Shown one piece after another: positions 7,355 to 17,015 of a stretch of DNA of 49,997 bases. How positions within the stretch are numbered: position 1 is the first letter of the stretch; every line of letters starts with the position of its first letter. Made by a program: the position numbers and the translations under genes. Origin of the DNA: Arenibacter latericius DSM 15913 (GTDB taxonomy: Bacteria; Bacteroidota; Bacteroidia; Flavobacteriales; Flavobacteriaceae); assembly GCF_000424985.1 (NCBI RefSeq), contig NZ_AUKX01000039.1, positions 1 to 49,997 on the forward strand, written 5' to 3'. Below the pieces are notes generated by a model that was given only the letters and a program-made list of their open reading frames with translations, ran no database searches and was not told the origin of the DNA.

Positions 7355-9019
7355 TTATCGGCTGTATTTTTTCCTTCTAAAAGCATTTATAGCCCAACCG
7401 AAAATAAGCGTCAAAACTAGCGGGAGGCCAATATTTATCAACTGCCATCTGGTTTTTTGTTCTTTAATTTTAACCTCATCTAAAAACGGAATTGCAACTT
7501 GCTTTGTACGAATGTTTATAAGTCCATTATCGTCTAAAAGGTAATTAAGGGAATTTATTAGGAATTCTTTGTTCCCATAATAGTTATTTGTCCATTTATC
7601 ATATCCCAATTCTAAAGGTCGTCCCTGTCTTGTCTGGTTCCTAATTACATCACCATCCGATATAACAATCATTTTGTTGTCTGGTCCATTTTCTAGAACT
7701 TCATTAAGGGCAACAGGTTTAACCCTATTGGTGAAAGTAGAGCTAAATTCTCCCTCTACCAAGACCGCCAAGGGTTTATTTCCATTAGAATAAGATTCCT
7801 TGTCAGGAGCCTTGTTTATTATATCGAGGCTTATTTGCCTAGGAACTCCTTCTATTTTAGAAAGGGGAGAGCTCTGTAATAATATTTTCTTGCTATAGGA
7901 ATTTGGGAGGGTGTCTATAGATCCTGTAAACTGAAATCTAACTGCTTCTATATTGGTGTTGATGGGATGATCATTCTTAGAGAAGACCATAGGGTGATAG
8001 TACCAAGGAACCGGATTGTATTGGGAATCGTTCCCTTCACCACTAGCCAATACAATCTGAGTAAAGTACATGTCGTTAATAAGATTGGCATTTAATCTTA
8101 CCCCATATCTAAAGAAAAAATCATTTAGATTTAATTGTCGGGGGAAGGCCATGGCAGTGCCACTTTCATTATATAGGCTATCCATTTCCATTACGACCTG
8201 ATCTATTAGCCAAAGCGATTTTCCACCGCCGGTAATATATTGGTCCATAATAAACTTCTCCTCATCAGTGAATGCCTCTGTGGGTTTTGCTATAAGCGCT
8301 AGATCAAATTCCCTTAACTGGTCTAACACCTTTTGCGGATTATTAGCAACTGAGTCGAGCGTTATAACCCCTAAATTATAATAGTCCCTAATAGTAGTAA
8401 GGTAATCTGCTATGAGTGTATCCTCTAACTGTCCATTTCCTTTTATAATTGCTACCCGCTTTTTATCGGAAAGGTTTAACTGAGAAAAAGCATTGGCAAA
8501 GGCATATTCTAAATGTTGTACGGAATTGTTTACTCGCTCTTCAGTAGTGGTCCCTATTTTGTTTTTGAGAAGGGGGACTTTAACCGATTTTTGATTGTAA
8601 TTTATAACTGCCCACGGAAAGATAATCTCCTGAGAGACTTTACCACCCTGGTCTACTGTTACGTGAGTAGGGGTAAGGCCCAATCCGTGTAGTTCTCCAA
8701 TTACCGCATCTGGAGTAGCAGCATCCTTTAAGGGATCTACAAATGCGAATTGTATATTTTTATTTTCTGCGGCAAATTCTTCTAATAATTGTCGGGTTTC
8801 ATCCTTTAATCGTAAAAACTCTGGGGGTAGGTTCCCATCCAAAAGGATGTCTATAATAACCGGAGATTCAAACTTTTCCACAGAGTTAATGGAAGGAACA
8901 GATAGGGTGTATCTTTTGTCCTCTGTAAGATCTACTCTGGTGTAGAAAATATTTCCTACCACATTTAGCAAAATCAGGACGAATAAGGCCTTTAAAACGG
9001 ATAACAAACTTTTTTTCAT
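7355..9019 (-). CDS. gldG: Gliding motility protein GldG (ABC transporter auxiliary component)
   Basis: The 554-residue protein has an N-terminal membrane span (about 7-24), a long periplasmic region (about 30-520) related to the GldG/IFT52-like ABC-type auxiliary domain, and a C-terminal span (about 525-545) before a basic tail (RRKKYSR). With GldF and the ATPase GldA, which is not in this window, it forms an ABC complex required for gliding in Flavobacterium johnsoniae. Many flavobacteria carry the genes regardless of visible motility. Its ATG shares one base with the gldF stop (TAATG), so the two are translationally coupled. Confidence 0.93.
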   Translation of the reverse strand: MKKSLLSVLKALFVLILLNVVGNIFYTRVDLTEDKRYTLSVPSINSVEKFESPVIIDILLDGNLPPEFLRLKDETRQLLEEFAAENKNIQFAFVDPLKDAATPDAVIGELHGLGLTPTHVTVDQGGKVSQEIIFPWAVINYNQKSVKVPLLKNKIGTTTEERVNNSVQHLEYAFANAFSQLNLSDKKRVAIIKGNGQLEDTLIADYLTTIRDYYNLGVITLDSVANNPQKVLDQLREFDLALIAKPTEAFTDEEKFIMDQYITGGGKSLWLIDQVVMEMDSLYNESGTAMAFPRQLNLNDFFFRYGVRLNANLINDMYFTQIVLASGEGNDSQYNPVPWYYHPMVFSKNDHPINTNIEAVRFQFTGSIDTLPNSYSKKILLQSSPLSKIEGVPRQISLDIINKAPDKESYSNGNKPLAVLVEGEFSSTFTNRVKPVALNEVLENGPDNKMIVISDGDVIRNQTRQGRPLELGYDKWTNNYYGNKEFLINSLNYLLDDNGLINIRTKQVAIPFLDEVKIKEQKTRWQLINIGLPLVLTLIFGWAINAFRRKKYSR

Positions 9020-9750
9020 TATCGAGTCTGATTTTTAAGCTGGTTAATGGTTAGGAAAAGGAAAAATGAGCAAAGCCCAATAAAATATACGATGTCTCTG
9101 GTGTCGATCACCCCTCTAGCAATACTATCAAAATGAGCCTTCATTCCGAGGTTTTTTACGAATAAGTGCATATTTCCAGAAGGAATGAGGGATGCAATAG
9201 CTTCAAAACCATAGAAAATTAGAAAACTAACTACCATAGCAAGGATAAAGGCTACAATTTGATTTTCTGATAGGGTAGAAGCAAACAAGCCCACTGCAGT
9301 ATACCCCGCAATAAGGAACAAGAGTCCAAAATAAGATCCTATAACCATTCCCATATCTAAATTTCCAACAGTAGTACCTAATTCAGAAATTGTATAGACG
9401 TATAATAGGGTGGGTAAAACGGCAATTAAAGAAAGGATAAAAGTCCCTAAAAATTTCCCCACTACCAGGCTGCCTATAGATATGGGCTTTATAAAAAGGA
9501 GTTCTAAGGTTCCCATTTTTTTTTCTTCAGAAAAACTCTTCATGGTAATAGCGGGAATTAGGAATAGAAATACCCAAGGGGCAAGGAGAAAAAACTGACC
9601 CATATCGGCAAATCCATATTCAAATATATTGAAGGGTCCCTTAAACACCCATAGGAATAGTCCGTTAAGTACTAGAAATAGTCCAATAACTAAATACCCT
9701 ATTGGAGAGGTAAAGAAGGATTGGATTTCTCTTTTTAAAATAGCAATCAT
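9019..9750 (-). CDS. gldF: Gliding motility ABC transporter permease GldF
   Basis: A 243-residue ABC-2 type permease with six predicted membrane spans. It begins MIAILKREIQSFFTSPIGYLVIGLFLVLNG and carries the typical cytoplasmic stretch KSFSEEKKMGTLELLFIKPIS between spans 2 and 3. Length and start agree with flavobacterial GldF. It precedes gldG with a one-base overlap and follows the small monooxygenase-fold gene by 18 bases, suggesting one transcript that starts at the SAM hydrolase gene. Confidence 0.93.
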   Translation of the reverse strand: MIAILKREIQSFFTSPIGYLVIGLFLVLNGLFLWVFKGPFNIFEYGFADMGQFFLLAPWVFLFLIPAITMKSFSEEKKMGTLELLFIKPISIGSLVVGKFLGTFILSLIAVLPTLLYVYTISELGTTVGNLDMGMVIGSYFGLLFLIAGYTAVGLFASTLSENQIVAFILAMVVSFLIFYGFEAIASLIPSGNMHLFVKNLGMKAHFDSIARGVIDTRDIVYFIGLCSFFLFLTINQLKNQTR

Positions 9751-9768
9751 GTTATTTGATTAGTGGTT

Positions 9769-10053
9769 TTAACTTTTTTGTAAAGACCATGCTTCTGGCT
9801 TATCAGCAAAAAGCAATTTGGTGGCCTTCCAAACTTCGCCAAAATATTCCGATTTTCTATAATTTTCTAAATCGGCGTTGCTGTTCCAATAACTATGGGT
9901 GAAAAATATACGTTCGTCATTTACATCCTGTAGCAATTCTAAAAAAGTACAACCCTCCACATTTTGCATTGCCTTTTGGTGCTTTTTAAATATGGATTTA
10001 AATTCCGGGATATTTTCTAACTCAAACGTTAATTTTACTATTCTTACCAACAT
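9769..10053 (-). CDS. Antibiotic-biosynthesis-monooxygenase-fold protein, 94 aa
   Basis: A small ferredoxin-like alpha/beta protein with the ABM pattern: an N-terminal strand MLVRIVKLTFE, a helix FKSIFKKHQKAMQNVEGC, a strand FLELLQDVND and the conserved FFTHSYWNSNADLENYRKSEYF. Such proteins are small oxygenases or degradation enzymes acting on quinones, haem or polyketides. No substrate can be assigned. It lies 12 bases after the SAM hydrolase gene and 18 before gldF, so it is part of that operon. Confidence 0.85.
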   Translation of the reverse strand: MLVRIVKLTFELENIPEFKSIFKKHQKAMQNVEGCTFLELLQDVNDERIFFTHSYWNSNADLENYRKSEYFGEVWKATKLLFADKPEAWSLQKS

Positions 10054-10065
10054 AGGTTAGGGCGT

Positions 10066-10896
10066 TTATTCAAAGTTTATAACTATGGTATCCCTATAGT
10101 CGAGTCCTAATAGGGTAGAGGCCCCACCAACAGTATTAAGGTCACTTTTATAAATCGCAATTTCCAGGTAACCAGAAGTATTAAAAAGTGCTAAAAGATC
10201 CCCAGGGGTTTTCCGCTTTTCCTTTTCTTGTTGATAATCTACTATCTCACCATATTTTCGGTGTATTTCCCTAATAACTTTATTGCGGACCAATAGCTGA
10301 AATGGCCTTGCCTTTCCGTGTAGTAGGAAGTCGCTTTGCTCTATATTAGTAACAATATTGCCATAATTATCTATGTAAATAACACTTCCGTATAGGGTGT
10401 TTCCATCGTCTGACAACCTTGGCTTTACATTTCTAAGATCTTTTAAAGCTTTAAAGTCTCTTCCTATAACCTCTAACTTTCCTCCTCTGGCAATGTGACA
10501 AGCAACCTTAACAAAAACATCTAAAACCGGAAAAGAACCATCTACCGAGTTTGGTAATTGAATCTCCACTACTTTTTCTGGCATTATTTCCGAAGTTATT
10601 AAACCTATAACACCATTATTAGCCATTATAAAATAGTGGTTATCCGCAAAAACAGCAATGTGCTGATTTTCTGGAGAAAGTTCAGAATCTATTCCCACAA
10701 TATGGATGCTGCCATCTGGAAAATTTTTGTAGGAATTTTTAAGGATATAAGCGCACTCCTGAATATTAAATGGGGAAATGGAATGGGATATATCAACAAT
10801 TTTAGGATCACCCAATTCCTTGTAAATTGTTCCCTTAATGGCGCCTACAAAATGATCTTTATATCCAAAATCAGTAGTTAAAGTAATTATAGGCAT
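10066..10896 (-). CDS. S-adenosyl-L-methionine hydrolase (DUF62 / SAM hydroxide adenosyltransferase)
   Basis: The 276-residue protein starts MPIITLTTDFGYKDHFVGAIKG, the signature of the DUF62 family, whose characterised members split SAM into adenosine and methionine. The second conserved block, DSELSPENQHIAVFADNHYFIMANNGVIGLI, and the C-terminal domain containing VIYIDNYGNIVTNI are also present. It is the first gene of the minus-strand unit leading to gldF and gldG, divergent from phoH. The link of SAM hydrolysis to gliding genes is positional only. Confidence 0.92.
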   Translation of the reverse strand: MPIITLTTDFGYKDHFVGAIKGTIYKELGDPKIVDISHSISPFNIQECAYILKNSYKNFPDGSIHIVGIDSELSPENQHIAVFADNHYFIMANNGVIGLITSEIMPEKVVEIQLPNSVDGSFPVLDVFVKVACHIARGGKLEVIGRDFKALKDLRNVKPRLSDDGNTLYGSVIYIDNYGNIVTNIEQSDFLLHGKARPFQLLVRNKVIREIHRKYGEIVDYQQEKEKRKTPGDLLALFNTSGYLEIAIYKSDLNTVGGASTLLGLDYRDTIVINFE

Positions 10897-11032
10897 AGAG
10901 GACTGTTGATATGTTTTTGGTTTGGTAAGTAGTTTTTTACTTAATTTTGATTTTGTTTCACAAAATTACACAAAATATTATCGAACCAAAATATTATATT
11001 TTTTTCTAAACCATTTAAAATACACCAATTTT

Positions 11033-11986
11033 TTGAACGAACTTATAATAGAACTTACAGACATCGGCCCAAGGGAGTTTTTTGGTCAAAACAATGAAAA
11101 TATTGATTTGTTAAAAAAGCATTTCTCAAAGTTGAAAATCGTTGCTCGTGGCAATAAAATAAAAGTATACGGCGATGAAAAACGGTTAGACGAGTTTGAT
11201 CGGAGATTTGAAATGCTCACCTCTCATTACGCCAAGTACAATAAGCTTGATGTAAATAGTATAGAGCGTTTACTAACTATTGATGGTATAGAAGAGGTAG
11301 AGGCTTCACAGGCTAGTGGGGAAGTGTTAGTGCATGGGACTCATGGCCGACTCATAAGGGCTGTGACTTCTAATCAAAGGAAATTGGTAGATGCAGCAAG
11401 GAATAATGATATGGTTTTTGCTGTAGGTCCTGCAGGAACTGGTAAAACTTATACCGGTGTTGCACTGGCAGTTAAAGCACTAAAGGAAAAAGAGGTAAAA
11501 CGTATAATCCTAACTAGACCCGCAGTGGAGGCAGGAGAGAATTTAGGTTTCTTACCAGGAGATCTAAAAGAAAAACTAGACCCCTATATGCAGCCTTTGT
11601 ATGATGCTCTTAGGGATATGATTGCTCCTGAGAAGTTGGCCCACTATATAGAAAATGGGACCATACAGATAGCACCTATGGCATTTATGCGAGGAAGAAC
11701 CCTAGATAATGCTTATGTTATCTTAGATGAGGCGCAAAATACTACCCATGCCCAAATGAAAATGTTTCTTACCAGAATGGGTAAGAATGCTAAATTTTTG
11801 ATTAATGGGGACCCTGGACAAATAGATCTGCCAAGACGCTTTGTTTCTGGACTTAAAGAAGCCTTGTTGGTGCTGCAAAATGTTGAGGGTATTTCTATTA
11901 TCTACCTAGACGATAAAGATGTTATCCGACATAAATTGGTGAAAAAAGTAATTGAAGCCTATAAAGGCATTGAGCATAATAATTGA
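11033..11986 (+). CDS. phoH: PhoH-like ATPase
   Basis: A cytoplasmic P-loop protein of the PhoH family with Walker A GPAGTGKT (about 132-139) and Walker B VILDEAQN. The preceding N-terminal region resembles a KH-like nucleic-acid-binding domain. PhoH proteins are linked to RNA metabolism and phosphate starvation, and the exact activity is unsettled. I place the start at TTG 11033 (NELIIELTDIGPREFFGQN, 317 residues), where flavobacterial homologues begin. The upstream in-frame extension to 10922 is Phe/Tyr/Asn-rich, unlike the family, and also lacks ATG. purC follows after nine bases. Confidence 0.93.
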   Translation: MNELIIELTDIGPREFFGQNNENIDLLKKHFSKLKIVARGNKIKVYGDEKRLDEFDRRFEMLTSHYAKYNKLDVNSIERLLTIDGIEEVEASQASGEVLVHGTHGRLIRAVTSNQRKLVDAARNNDMVFAVGPAGTGKTYTGVALAVKALKEKEVKRIILTRPAVEAGENLGFLPGDLKEKLDPYMQPLYDALRDMIAPEKLAHYIENGTIQIAPMAFMRGRTLDNAYVILDEAQNTTHAQMKMFLTRMGKNAKFLINGDPGQIDLPRRFVSGLKEALLVLQNVEGISIIYLDDKDVIRHKLVKKVIEAYKGIEHNN

Positions 11987-11995
11987 TTTTTCTTG

Positions 11996-12955
11996 ATGAG
12001 TAATACAATAATTGATACGAATTTTAATTTCCCAGGCCAGAAAGAGGTCTATAAGGGAAAGGTTAGAGAGGTTTATACCTTAGAGAATGATTTGCTGGTA
12101 ATGATAGCTACAGACAGGCTTTCTGCCTTTGATGTAGTAATGCCAAAAGGAATACCTTATAAAGGGCAGATCCTCAACCAGATTGCCACAAAAATGATGG
12201 CTGACACGGCAGATATAGTGCCCAACTGGCTATTAGCTACTCCGGACCCTAATGTTGCCGTAGGACACGCCTGTGCCCCTTTTAAGGTAGAAATGGTTAT
12301 CCGAGGATACCTTTCCGGACATGCAGCTAGGGAATATAAACTTGGAAAACGCGAGCTGTGTGGTGTTGCTATGCCAAACGGTATGAAAGAGAATGATAAG
12401 TTCCCAACGCCTATTCTTACTCCCGCTACCAAAGCGGAAATGGGAGATCATGATGAAGATATTTCTAGGGAAGCTATTCTAGAACGCGGAATCGTAAGCG
12501 AAGAAGATTACGTTATCTTAGAGAAATATACCCGTGCCCTTTTTCAAAGAGGAACCGAAATAGCTGCTAAGAGGGGACTTATTTTAGTGGATACTAAGTA
12601 TGAGTTTGGTAAGACTAAATCTGGAGAGATTGTTTTAATAGACGAAATCCATACCCCAGACTCTTCCCGTTATTTCTATGCAGATGGGTATCAAGAAAGA
12701 CAAGATAAAGGGGAAATGCAAAAACAATTGTCTAAAGAGTTTGTTAGACAATGGTTAATTAGTAATAATTTTCAAGGTTTAGAAGGACAAGTAGTGCCGG
12801 AGATGACCGATGAGTATATCCAAACGGTATCCGAAAGATATATTGAATTATATGAAAATATTACAGAAGAGAAATTTATAAAAGGTGATATTTCCAATAT
12901 TCAGGAGCGTATAGAGACCAATGTGGTTCAATATTTATCCGATTTAAAAAAATAA
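11996..12955 (+). CDS. purC: Phosphoribosylaminoimidazole-succinocarboxamide synthase (SAICAR synthetase)
   Basis: PurC ligates aspartate to CAIR using ATP in purine synthesis. The family blocks are plain: [44 protein letters not shown] N-terminus, [17 protein letters not shown] and LVDTKYEFG...[16 protein letters not shown] use the ATG at 11996 (319 residues, [15 protein letters not shown]), as in related proteins, rather than the overlapping TTG three bases before. It sits nine bases after phoH and probably shares its transcript. It ends four bases before the 3' end of the convergent exonuclease gene. Confidence 0.96.
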   Translation: MSNTIIDTNFNFPGQKEVYKGKVREVYTLENDLLVMIATDRLSAFDVVMPKGIPYKGQILNQIATKMMADTADIVPNWLLATPDPNVAVGHACAPFKVEMVIRGYLSGHAAREYKLGKRELCGVAMPNGMKENDKFPTPILTPATKAEMGDHDEDISREAILERGIVSEEDYVILEKYTRALFQRGTEIAAKRGLILVDTKYEFGKTKSGEIVLIDEIHTPDSSRYFYADGYQERQDKGEMQKQLSKEFVRQWLISNNFQGLEGQVVPEMTDEYIQTVSERYIELYENITEEKFIKGDISNIQERIETNVVQYLSDLKK

Positions 12956-12959
12956 GAGG

Positions 12960-13625
12960 TTAGCCCATTTTTACAAGATCTTTTAGTTTAAGAGACTCCT
13001 TTTCTTTAAGACGAGATTTAATTTTTAAAAAAGCTATAGCAGTAATATAGGCATCCCCCATGGCGGTATGCCTATCTTTTTTTGATATATCAAATTTATC
13101 AGCCAATTCATCCAATGAATAGTGCTCCTTTTTCTTAACCAGATTAGTGGTTAAAAGGGTGTGTTTGTATAAATTGGAAGTATCTATTGCAAGATTTTTT
13201 AATTTGGGGAGCCCGTTTCTTTCCAAGGCCTTATTAATCATATTAAGGTCAAAGGTTGCATGGTGAGCTATAATTACAGCATTTTGCAAATAAGCTAATA
13301 GTTGTTGTAGCGCTTCTTCCTCACTTATACGGAATATCGCCTCACTTTTTAAAATACCGTGTATTTTTATACTATCGGCATTAAAGTGTTCCTGCTCTAA
13401 ATAGAGCTCTAAATTATTGGAGACCTCTATCATTTTGTCCTTGAGAGTTAGTGCTCCAATAGAGAGTATTCTGTCATGTACATAATCAAACCCAGTAGTT
13501 TCCGTATCTAACACTACAAAACGAACATCCTTGAGTTCTGCGGGCTGTTTTTGCTCAAAGCATTTTTCATACTCCTCCCAATAAAGGGGATACTGTTTGG
13601 GTTTTCTTTTAAAGAAATTGATCAT
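12960..13625 (-). CDS. DEDDh 3'-5' exonuclease (DNA polymerase III epsilon-like)
   Basis: The 221-residue protein contains Exo I DTETTG (Asp40, Glu42), Exo II HHATFDLNM (Asp126) and Exo III HTAMGDA (His186, Asp191), which is the complete DEDDh metal-binding set. It lacks a polymerase domain, so it is a stand-alone proofreading or repair-type exonuclease. Its ATG overlaps the stop of the upstream cNMP/CBS/DUF294 gene by four bases, indicating coupled translation. The same gene pair occurs in many bacteria, though its joint role is unknown. Confidence 0.92.
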   Translation of the reverse strand: MINFFKRKPKQYPLYWEEYEKCFEQKQPAELKDVRFVVLDTETTGFDYVHDRILSIGALTLKDKMIEVSNNLELYLEQEHFNADSIKIHGILKSEAIFRISEEEALQQLLAYLQNAVIIAHHATFDLNMINKALERNGLPKLKNLAIDTSNLYKHTLLTTNLVKKKEHYSLDELADKFDISKKDRHTAMGDAYITAIAFLKIKSRLKEKESLKLKDLVKMG

Positions 13626-15538
13626 CGCATTAAATTTGAAACTTTAAACCTTACACTGATCAATTCTTGAATATCCTTGATCGTCTTAAATGTTCGCTTT
13701 AGTTTTATCCGTTCTTCTTTGGATAGTTGCTCAATGGCAATATACCGGCCAGAATCGTTGTGTAATAAACCTTGTTTGGTCCTAAACTTTAAAAGAGCCT
13801 TAGTGGCATAAGAGCAGGCTAAAAAGGTTTCCTTATTGTTAGGTTCTAATTCGGCTAATTTTTCAAAACGTTCAAATGTATTGTTTACAAATTTTATCGA
13901 ATGGGATAAAATAAGCACCCTAGCCGCATCGGTAAGGGGCATCAATGCCCTCCGTTTAACATCAAAGGTATCCTTGTGTTCTCCATCTGCTTCTAATAAC
14001 ATCTGCCTAAAAAATCCTGTAGGGGACGGGTTCTGAAGCGCTCCACTAGCCAAATGCAAGTAGAAAATGGGATAATTTTGCGTAGTCTCAAAAATATGTT
14101 CCGATAGTTTGTCGGCTAATTCCATATCCCCATAGGTAACATTATAATCAAAAAATATGGAAGATAGTAACACCTCATCGGCGCCCGGATTAGTAATCCA
14201 TTGAGAAACTTTAGCTTTCCATTGATCTAAACTATGACACCAATTTGGATTAGAAGCCATCATCTCTGCGGGACAATATTCATAGCCAATGTCAAAAAGG
14301 CCTTTATTTATAATCTTTGCCAATTTTAGAAAGTAATTAGTAGTCTCTTCAAGATCTTCCTCGGGCACATTCTCAAATAAAATGGCGTTATCTTGATCGG
14401 TTTGTAGTAATTGCTCGCTTCTACCTTGACTTCCCATAGAGAGCCATGTAAATTTTACTGGAGGCTCGCTAGGCATTTCTTTTAGAGAAATTTCTATAAT
14501 CCGCTTTATACAGGCATCATTAAGCTCGGTTATAATTTTGGAGGTAAGGGTCATGGGGATATTCTGCTCCAAATACCCAGCTAAGAGGTGATCTATACTT
14601 TTTCTTATCCGTTTTATATTCTTTATTTTCTTTGCTCTTGTAATGGCTTTTATTAAAACAGCAGGGTTGTTTCCCATGGCCACCATGATATCGTGTTTAG
14701 ATAAAATCCCAATGGCTTTGGTATCCGGGGTGCCGTCTTTGGTAATACACAAATGACTAATATTACTCTTCATCATAGCCATTTGGGCCTGAGTAATAGT
14801 AATATTTTTTCTAAAGGTGGTAACAGGCGAAACCATAATTTTTGAGGCTTCTACGGTAATAGGATATTTCCCAGTAACAATATTGTTGCGTAGGTCCCTG
14901 TCTGTAATAATTCCTATTGGAAGTTTATTTTTCAAGATTAACATGGCCCCCACCTTATTTGCGGTCATCTTTTCTGCCACTTTATTTACGGGGGTATTCT
15001 CAGTACAAGTAATCAGTTTTTTGGAATACTGTACCGTTTGTAAGTCCATTAATGGCGTGTGGGGAGTATCAGGCTCTAATACCTCTTGATAGAGTTTTCC
15101 ACGGTGGGTGATAGAATACGGGTTTCTTGTGTTTGAGGCAAAGCTAGCAATCAAATAATCGCCCACCTCATTATTTTGTTGTGCATAGGGTTTAAATTTC
15201 TCTATAGGAATAGCGTACAAAATACTTTCTTCCTGTGCCCTAGCTTCCATCTTGTAGTTTTCCGATGCCATAAGGGGTCTAAGGCCAAAAATATCACCTT
15301 CGTCACAAAGGTCCATCATGCTCTTTTCATTACTCTTTTTTAGGGCAATGGCGCCTTTATTCACAACATAGAAATGTGCGTGTGGACTGTCGTTTTCCAA
15401 AAAAACCGGACTTCCCTTCTCCTTGTAGATAATGGTAATCTGCTCAGATAACTTTAGCAGATTCGGTTTATCTAACAGGTTAAAAGGGGGATAGTTTTTT
15501 AAAAAATCGGCTACCCTATGGGAAATGGTATTTTTCAT
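13622..15538 (-). CDS. Cyclic-nucleotide-binding / CBS / DUF294 nucleotidyltransferase-like protein
   Basis: Domain order: a cNMP-binding fold (about 1-125, with GDIFGLRPLM), a CBS pair (about 160-290, NKVGAMLILKNKLPIGIITDRDL and the second repeat ending GILSKHDIM), a DUF294 nucleotidyltransferase-like domain (about 320-450, motif GSQGRSEQ...DQDNAIL with its metal-binding Asp pair) and a DUF294 C-terminal helical domain. It resembles GlnD-like sensors that join ligand binding to nucleotidyl transfer. ATG 15538 (MKNTISHRVADF, 638 residues) is preferred to the GTG 30 bases upstream. Neither has a good ribosome site. It is translationally coupled to the exonuclease. Confidence 0.9.
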   Translation of the reverse strand: MKNTISHRVADFLKNYPPFNLLDKPNLLKLSEQITIIYKEKGSPVFLENDSPHAHFYVVNKGAIALKKSNEKSMMDLCDEGDIFGLRPLMASENYKMEARAQEESILYAIPIEKFKPYAQQNNEVGDYLIASFASNTRNPYSITHRGKLYQEVLEPDTPHTPLMDLQTVQYSKKLITCTENTPVNKVAEKMTANKVGAMLILKNKLPIGIITDRDLRNNIVTGKYPITVEASKIMVSPVTTFRKNITITQAQMAMMKSNISHLCITKDGTPDTKAIGILSKHDIMVAMGNNPAVLIKAITRAKKIKNIKRIRKSIDHLLAGYLEQNIPMTLTSKIITELNDACIKRIIEISLKEMPSEPPVKFTWLSMGSQGRSEQLLQTDQDNAILFENVPEEDLEETTNYFLKLAKIINKGLFDIGYEYCPAEMMASNPNWCHSLDQWKAKVSQWITNPGADEVLLSSIFFDYNVTYGDMELADKLSEHIFETTQNYPIFYLHLASGALQNPSPTGFFRQMLLEADGEHKDTFDVKRRALMPLTDAARVLILSHSIKFVNNTFERFEKLAELEPNNKETFLACSYATKALLKFRTKQGLLHNDSGRYIAIEQLSKEERIKLKRTFKTIKDIQELISVRFKVSNLMR

Positions 15539-15881
15539 ATGGAGGGGTTTATTGTTAATAACAGTCACACCTGAACAAGGTAGTTGGGCAGGTATGTAAA
15601 CTTGCCTTGCGCCAATCAGGATTGCATTTCTTCATTCAGATTTGCGACATGTTTTCGTTTATGCTCATTTCATAACTCGTATTTGGGATAAAATTACTTT
15701 ATAAGGTTCATCATTAAAAGAAAAAAGATACACAAAAAGTAATTTATTATCGTCATTCACTATTCTAAATGAGATTATTGATGCCTAAGTGTGAAAGAAA
15801 GTATTATTGATGTCGTTTTTATTAAATGGGATTACTTAAATTTGAGATGTATTGTCCAAAATTCTTTAATTTGATTGCAGT
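15539..15881. other. Intergenic region with a possible degenerate repeat
   Basis: No gene was found. The stretch ending at about 15676 (CAGATTT...TTATGCTCATTTCATAA) resembles the end of the palindromic element near 41700 (CAGATTTCGGTCATGCTTATTTCATAA), so it may be a decayed copy. Promoters of the two divergent genes should also lie here but none is distinct. Confidence 0.3.
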
Positions 15882-16316
15882 ATGAATAAAAACTATATTT
15901 TTCTTGCTGATGATGATGAGGACGACAGAATGCTGTTTTCGGAGGCGTTGAAGGAACAACGTCCAGATTCCATAATACTTACTTTTGATAATGGGGTGGA
16001 CCTTATGGCTAGTTTACTAGATAGGGACCAAAAACTCCCAGATATAATTTTCCTTGATCTTAATATGCCCTTGATGAATGGGGAAGAATGTTTAGACGAT
16101 ATTAGGAGAGAACTAAGCTTGGCTTTTATTCCCGTTATTATCTATTCTACTTATTTAGATCCACAGAAGGTAGATGCAGTTAGAGATGGCGGGGCAAATA
16201 AGTATTTGAAGAAACCTGAATCTTATACAAAACTTAAAGAATCCTTGGAAAAAGCTTTAACCTCCGTTTTAGATGAAAATGAGGGAACAGATTCTGAGTT
16301 TATTGTGAGGTGCTAG
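15882..16316 (+). CDS. Single-domain response regulator (CheY-like receiver)
   Basis: A 144-residue stand-alone receiver domain with the acidic pocket DDDEDD (10-15), phospho-acceptor Asp59 (FLDLNMP), Ser89/Thr90 (YST) and Lys111-Pro112. There is no output domain, so it must act by protein-protein contact, as in phosphorelays or with a kinase such as the HisKA_2 enzyme at 21.8 kb, though no partner is adjacent. Receivers with an ADDDEDD start are common in Bacteroidota, often with bacteriophytochrome-type kinases. The C-terminal 20 residues are an acidic tail. Confidence 0.92.
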   Translation: MNKNYIFLADDDEDDRMLFSEALKEQRPDSIILTFDNGVDLMASLLDRDQKLPDIIFLDLNMPLMNGEECLDDIRRELSLAFIPVIIYSTYLDPQKVDAVRDGGANKYLKKPESYTKLKESLEKALTSVLDENEGTDSEFIVRC

Positions 16317-16656
16317 TCTGTAAAGGAAAGCTTACTTGCCCGAGGTTCCTATTTTTAAATAATTAAAGATAAGATGGACTTATAGGGGGTATGATTTAGG
16401 TGTCCCACGACATAGATAATCAACCAATTGATTTTCAACTTTACCATTGAAGATTATTTCCTTTTTATAATACAATCAAGGTGTTTAGCGGTTATTATAG
16501 CTAGGAATATAGTTCAAATTTGCATTTAGAGTAGTTTTAATATTTTGTTTCCTTACTCACTATAAACATGCCCGTTTGCGTCTATATATTATTCAATAAA
16601 GAGCATCATTAGGGGAAGAATACTTTAATTTTAAGGTACACTTAAATAATATCACT
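16317..16656. other. Intergenic region, nothing recognised
   Basis: AT-rich, no supportable reading frame, no clear stem-loop terminator. A TTTG (about 16519) followed after some 18 bases by TATTTTG is close to, but does not exactly match, the Bacteroidota -33/-7 spacing and could be the promoter of the copper-binding protein gene. Confidence 0.2.
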
Positions 16657-16977
16657 ATGGAATTAAAGTATCAAGATTGTATAGACGCCTGTCTAAAATG
16701 TATAAAAGATTGTGAGTATTGTCTAATACAGATGGCTGGGATGGAAAGTAAGAACGACTGCCCTAAATGCTGTATACTGTGCATAGAGGCATGTACTACT
16801 ACAATGAAATTTTTAATGGCCGATAGTAGTTTTGCCAAGGAGTATTGTAGGTTGTGTGCAGAAGTATGTCAATGGTGTGCAGAGCAATGTGGACAACATG
16901 ATCATCAGCATTGTGAAGATTGTGCCAATTCCTGTGTTAAATGTATGGAAGAGTGTAGAAAAATTCTAGCCGCATAA
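16657..16977 (+). CDS. Four-helix-bundle copper-binding protein (Csp-like), 106 aa
   Basis: Twenty of 106 residues are cysteine, spaced every three to four positions along four predicted helices (for example C8, C12, C15, C19, C22 and C86, C89, C93, C96, C100), with a His-rich loop HDHQH near 81-85. This is the pattern of the copper storage protein (Csp) family, whose cysteines line the bundle core and bind many Cu(I) ions. There is no signal peptide, so it should be cytosolic, like Csp3-type members. An SLC13-type transporter starts 38 bases downstream and may be cotranscribed. Confidence 0.9.
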   Translation: MELKYQDCIDACLKCIKDCEYCLIQMAGMESKNDCPKCCILCIEACTTTMKFLMADSSFAKEYCRLCAEVCQWCAEQCGQHDHQHCEDCANSCVKCMEECRKILAA

Positions 16978-17015
16978 ACCTGGGAATTTACTATCAATGG
17001 CTAATTCTAAATGAA

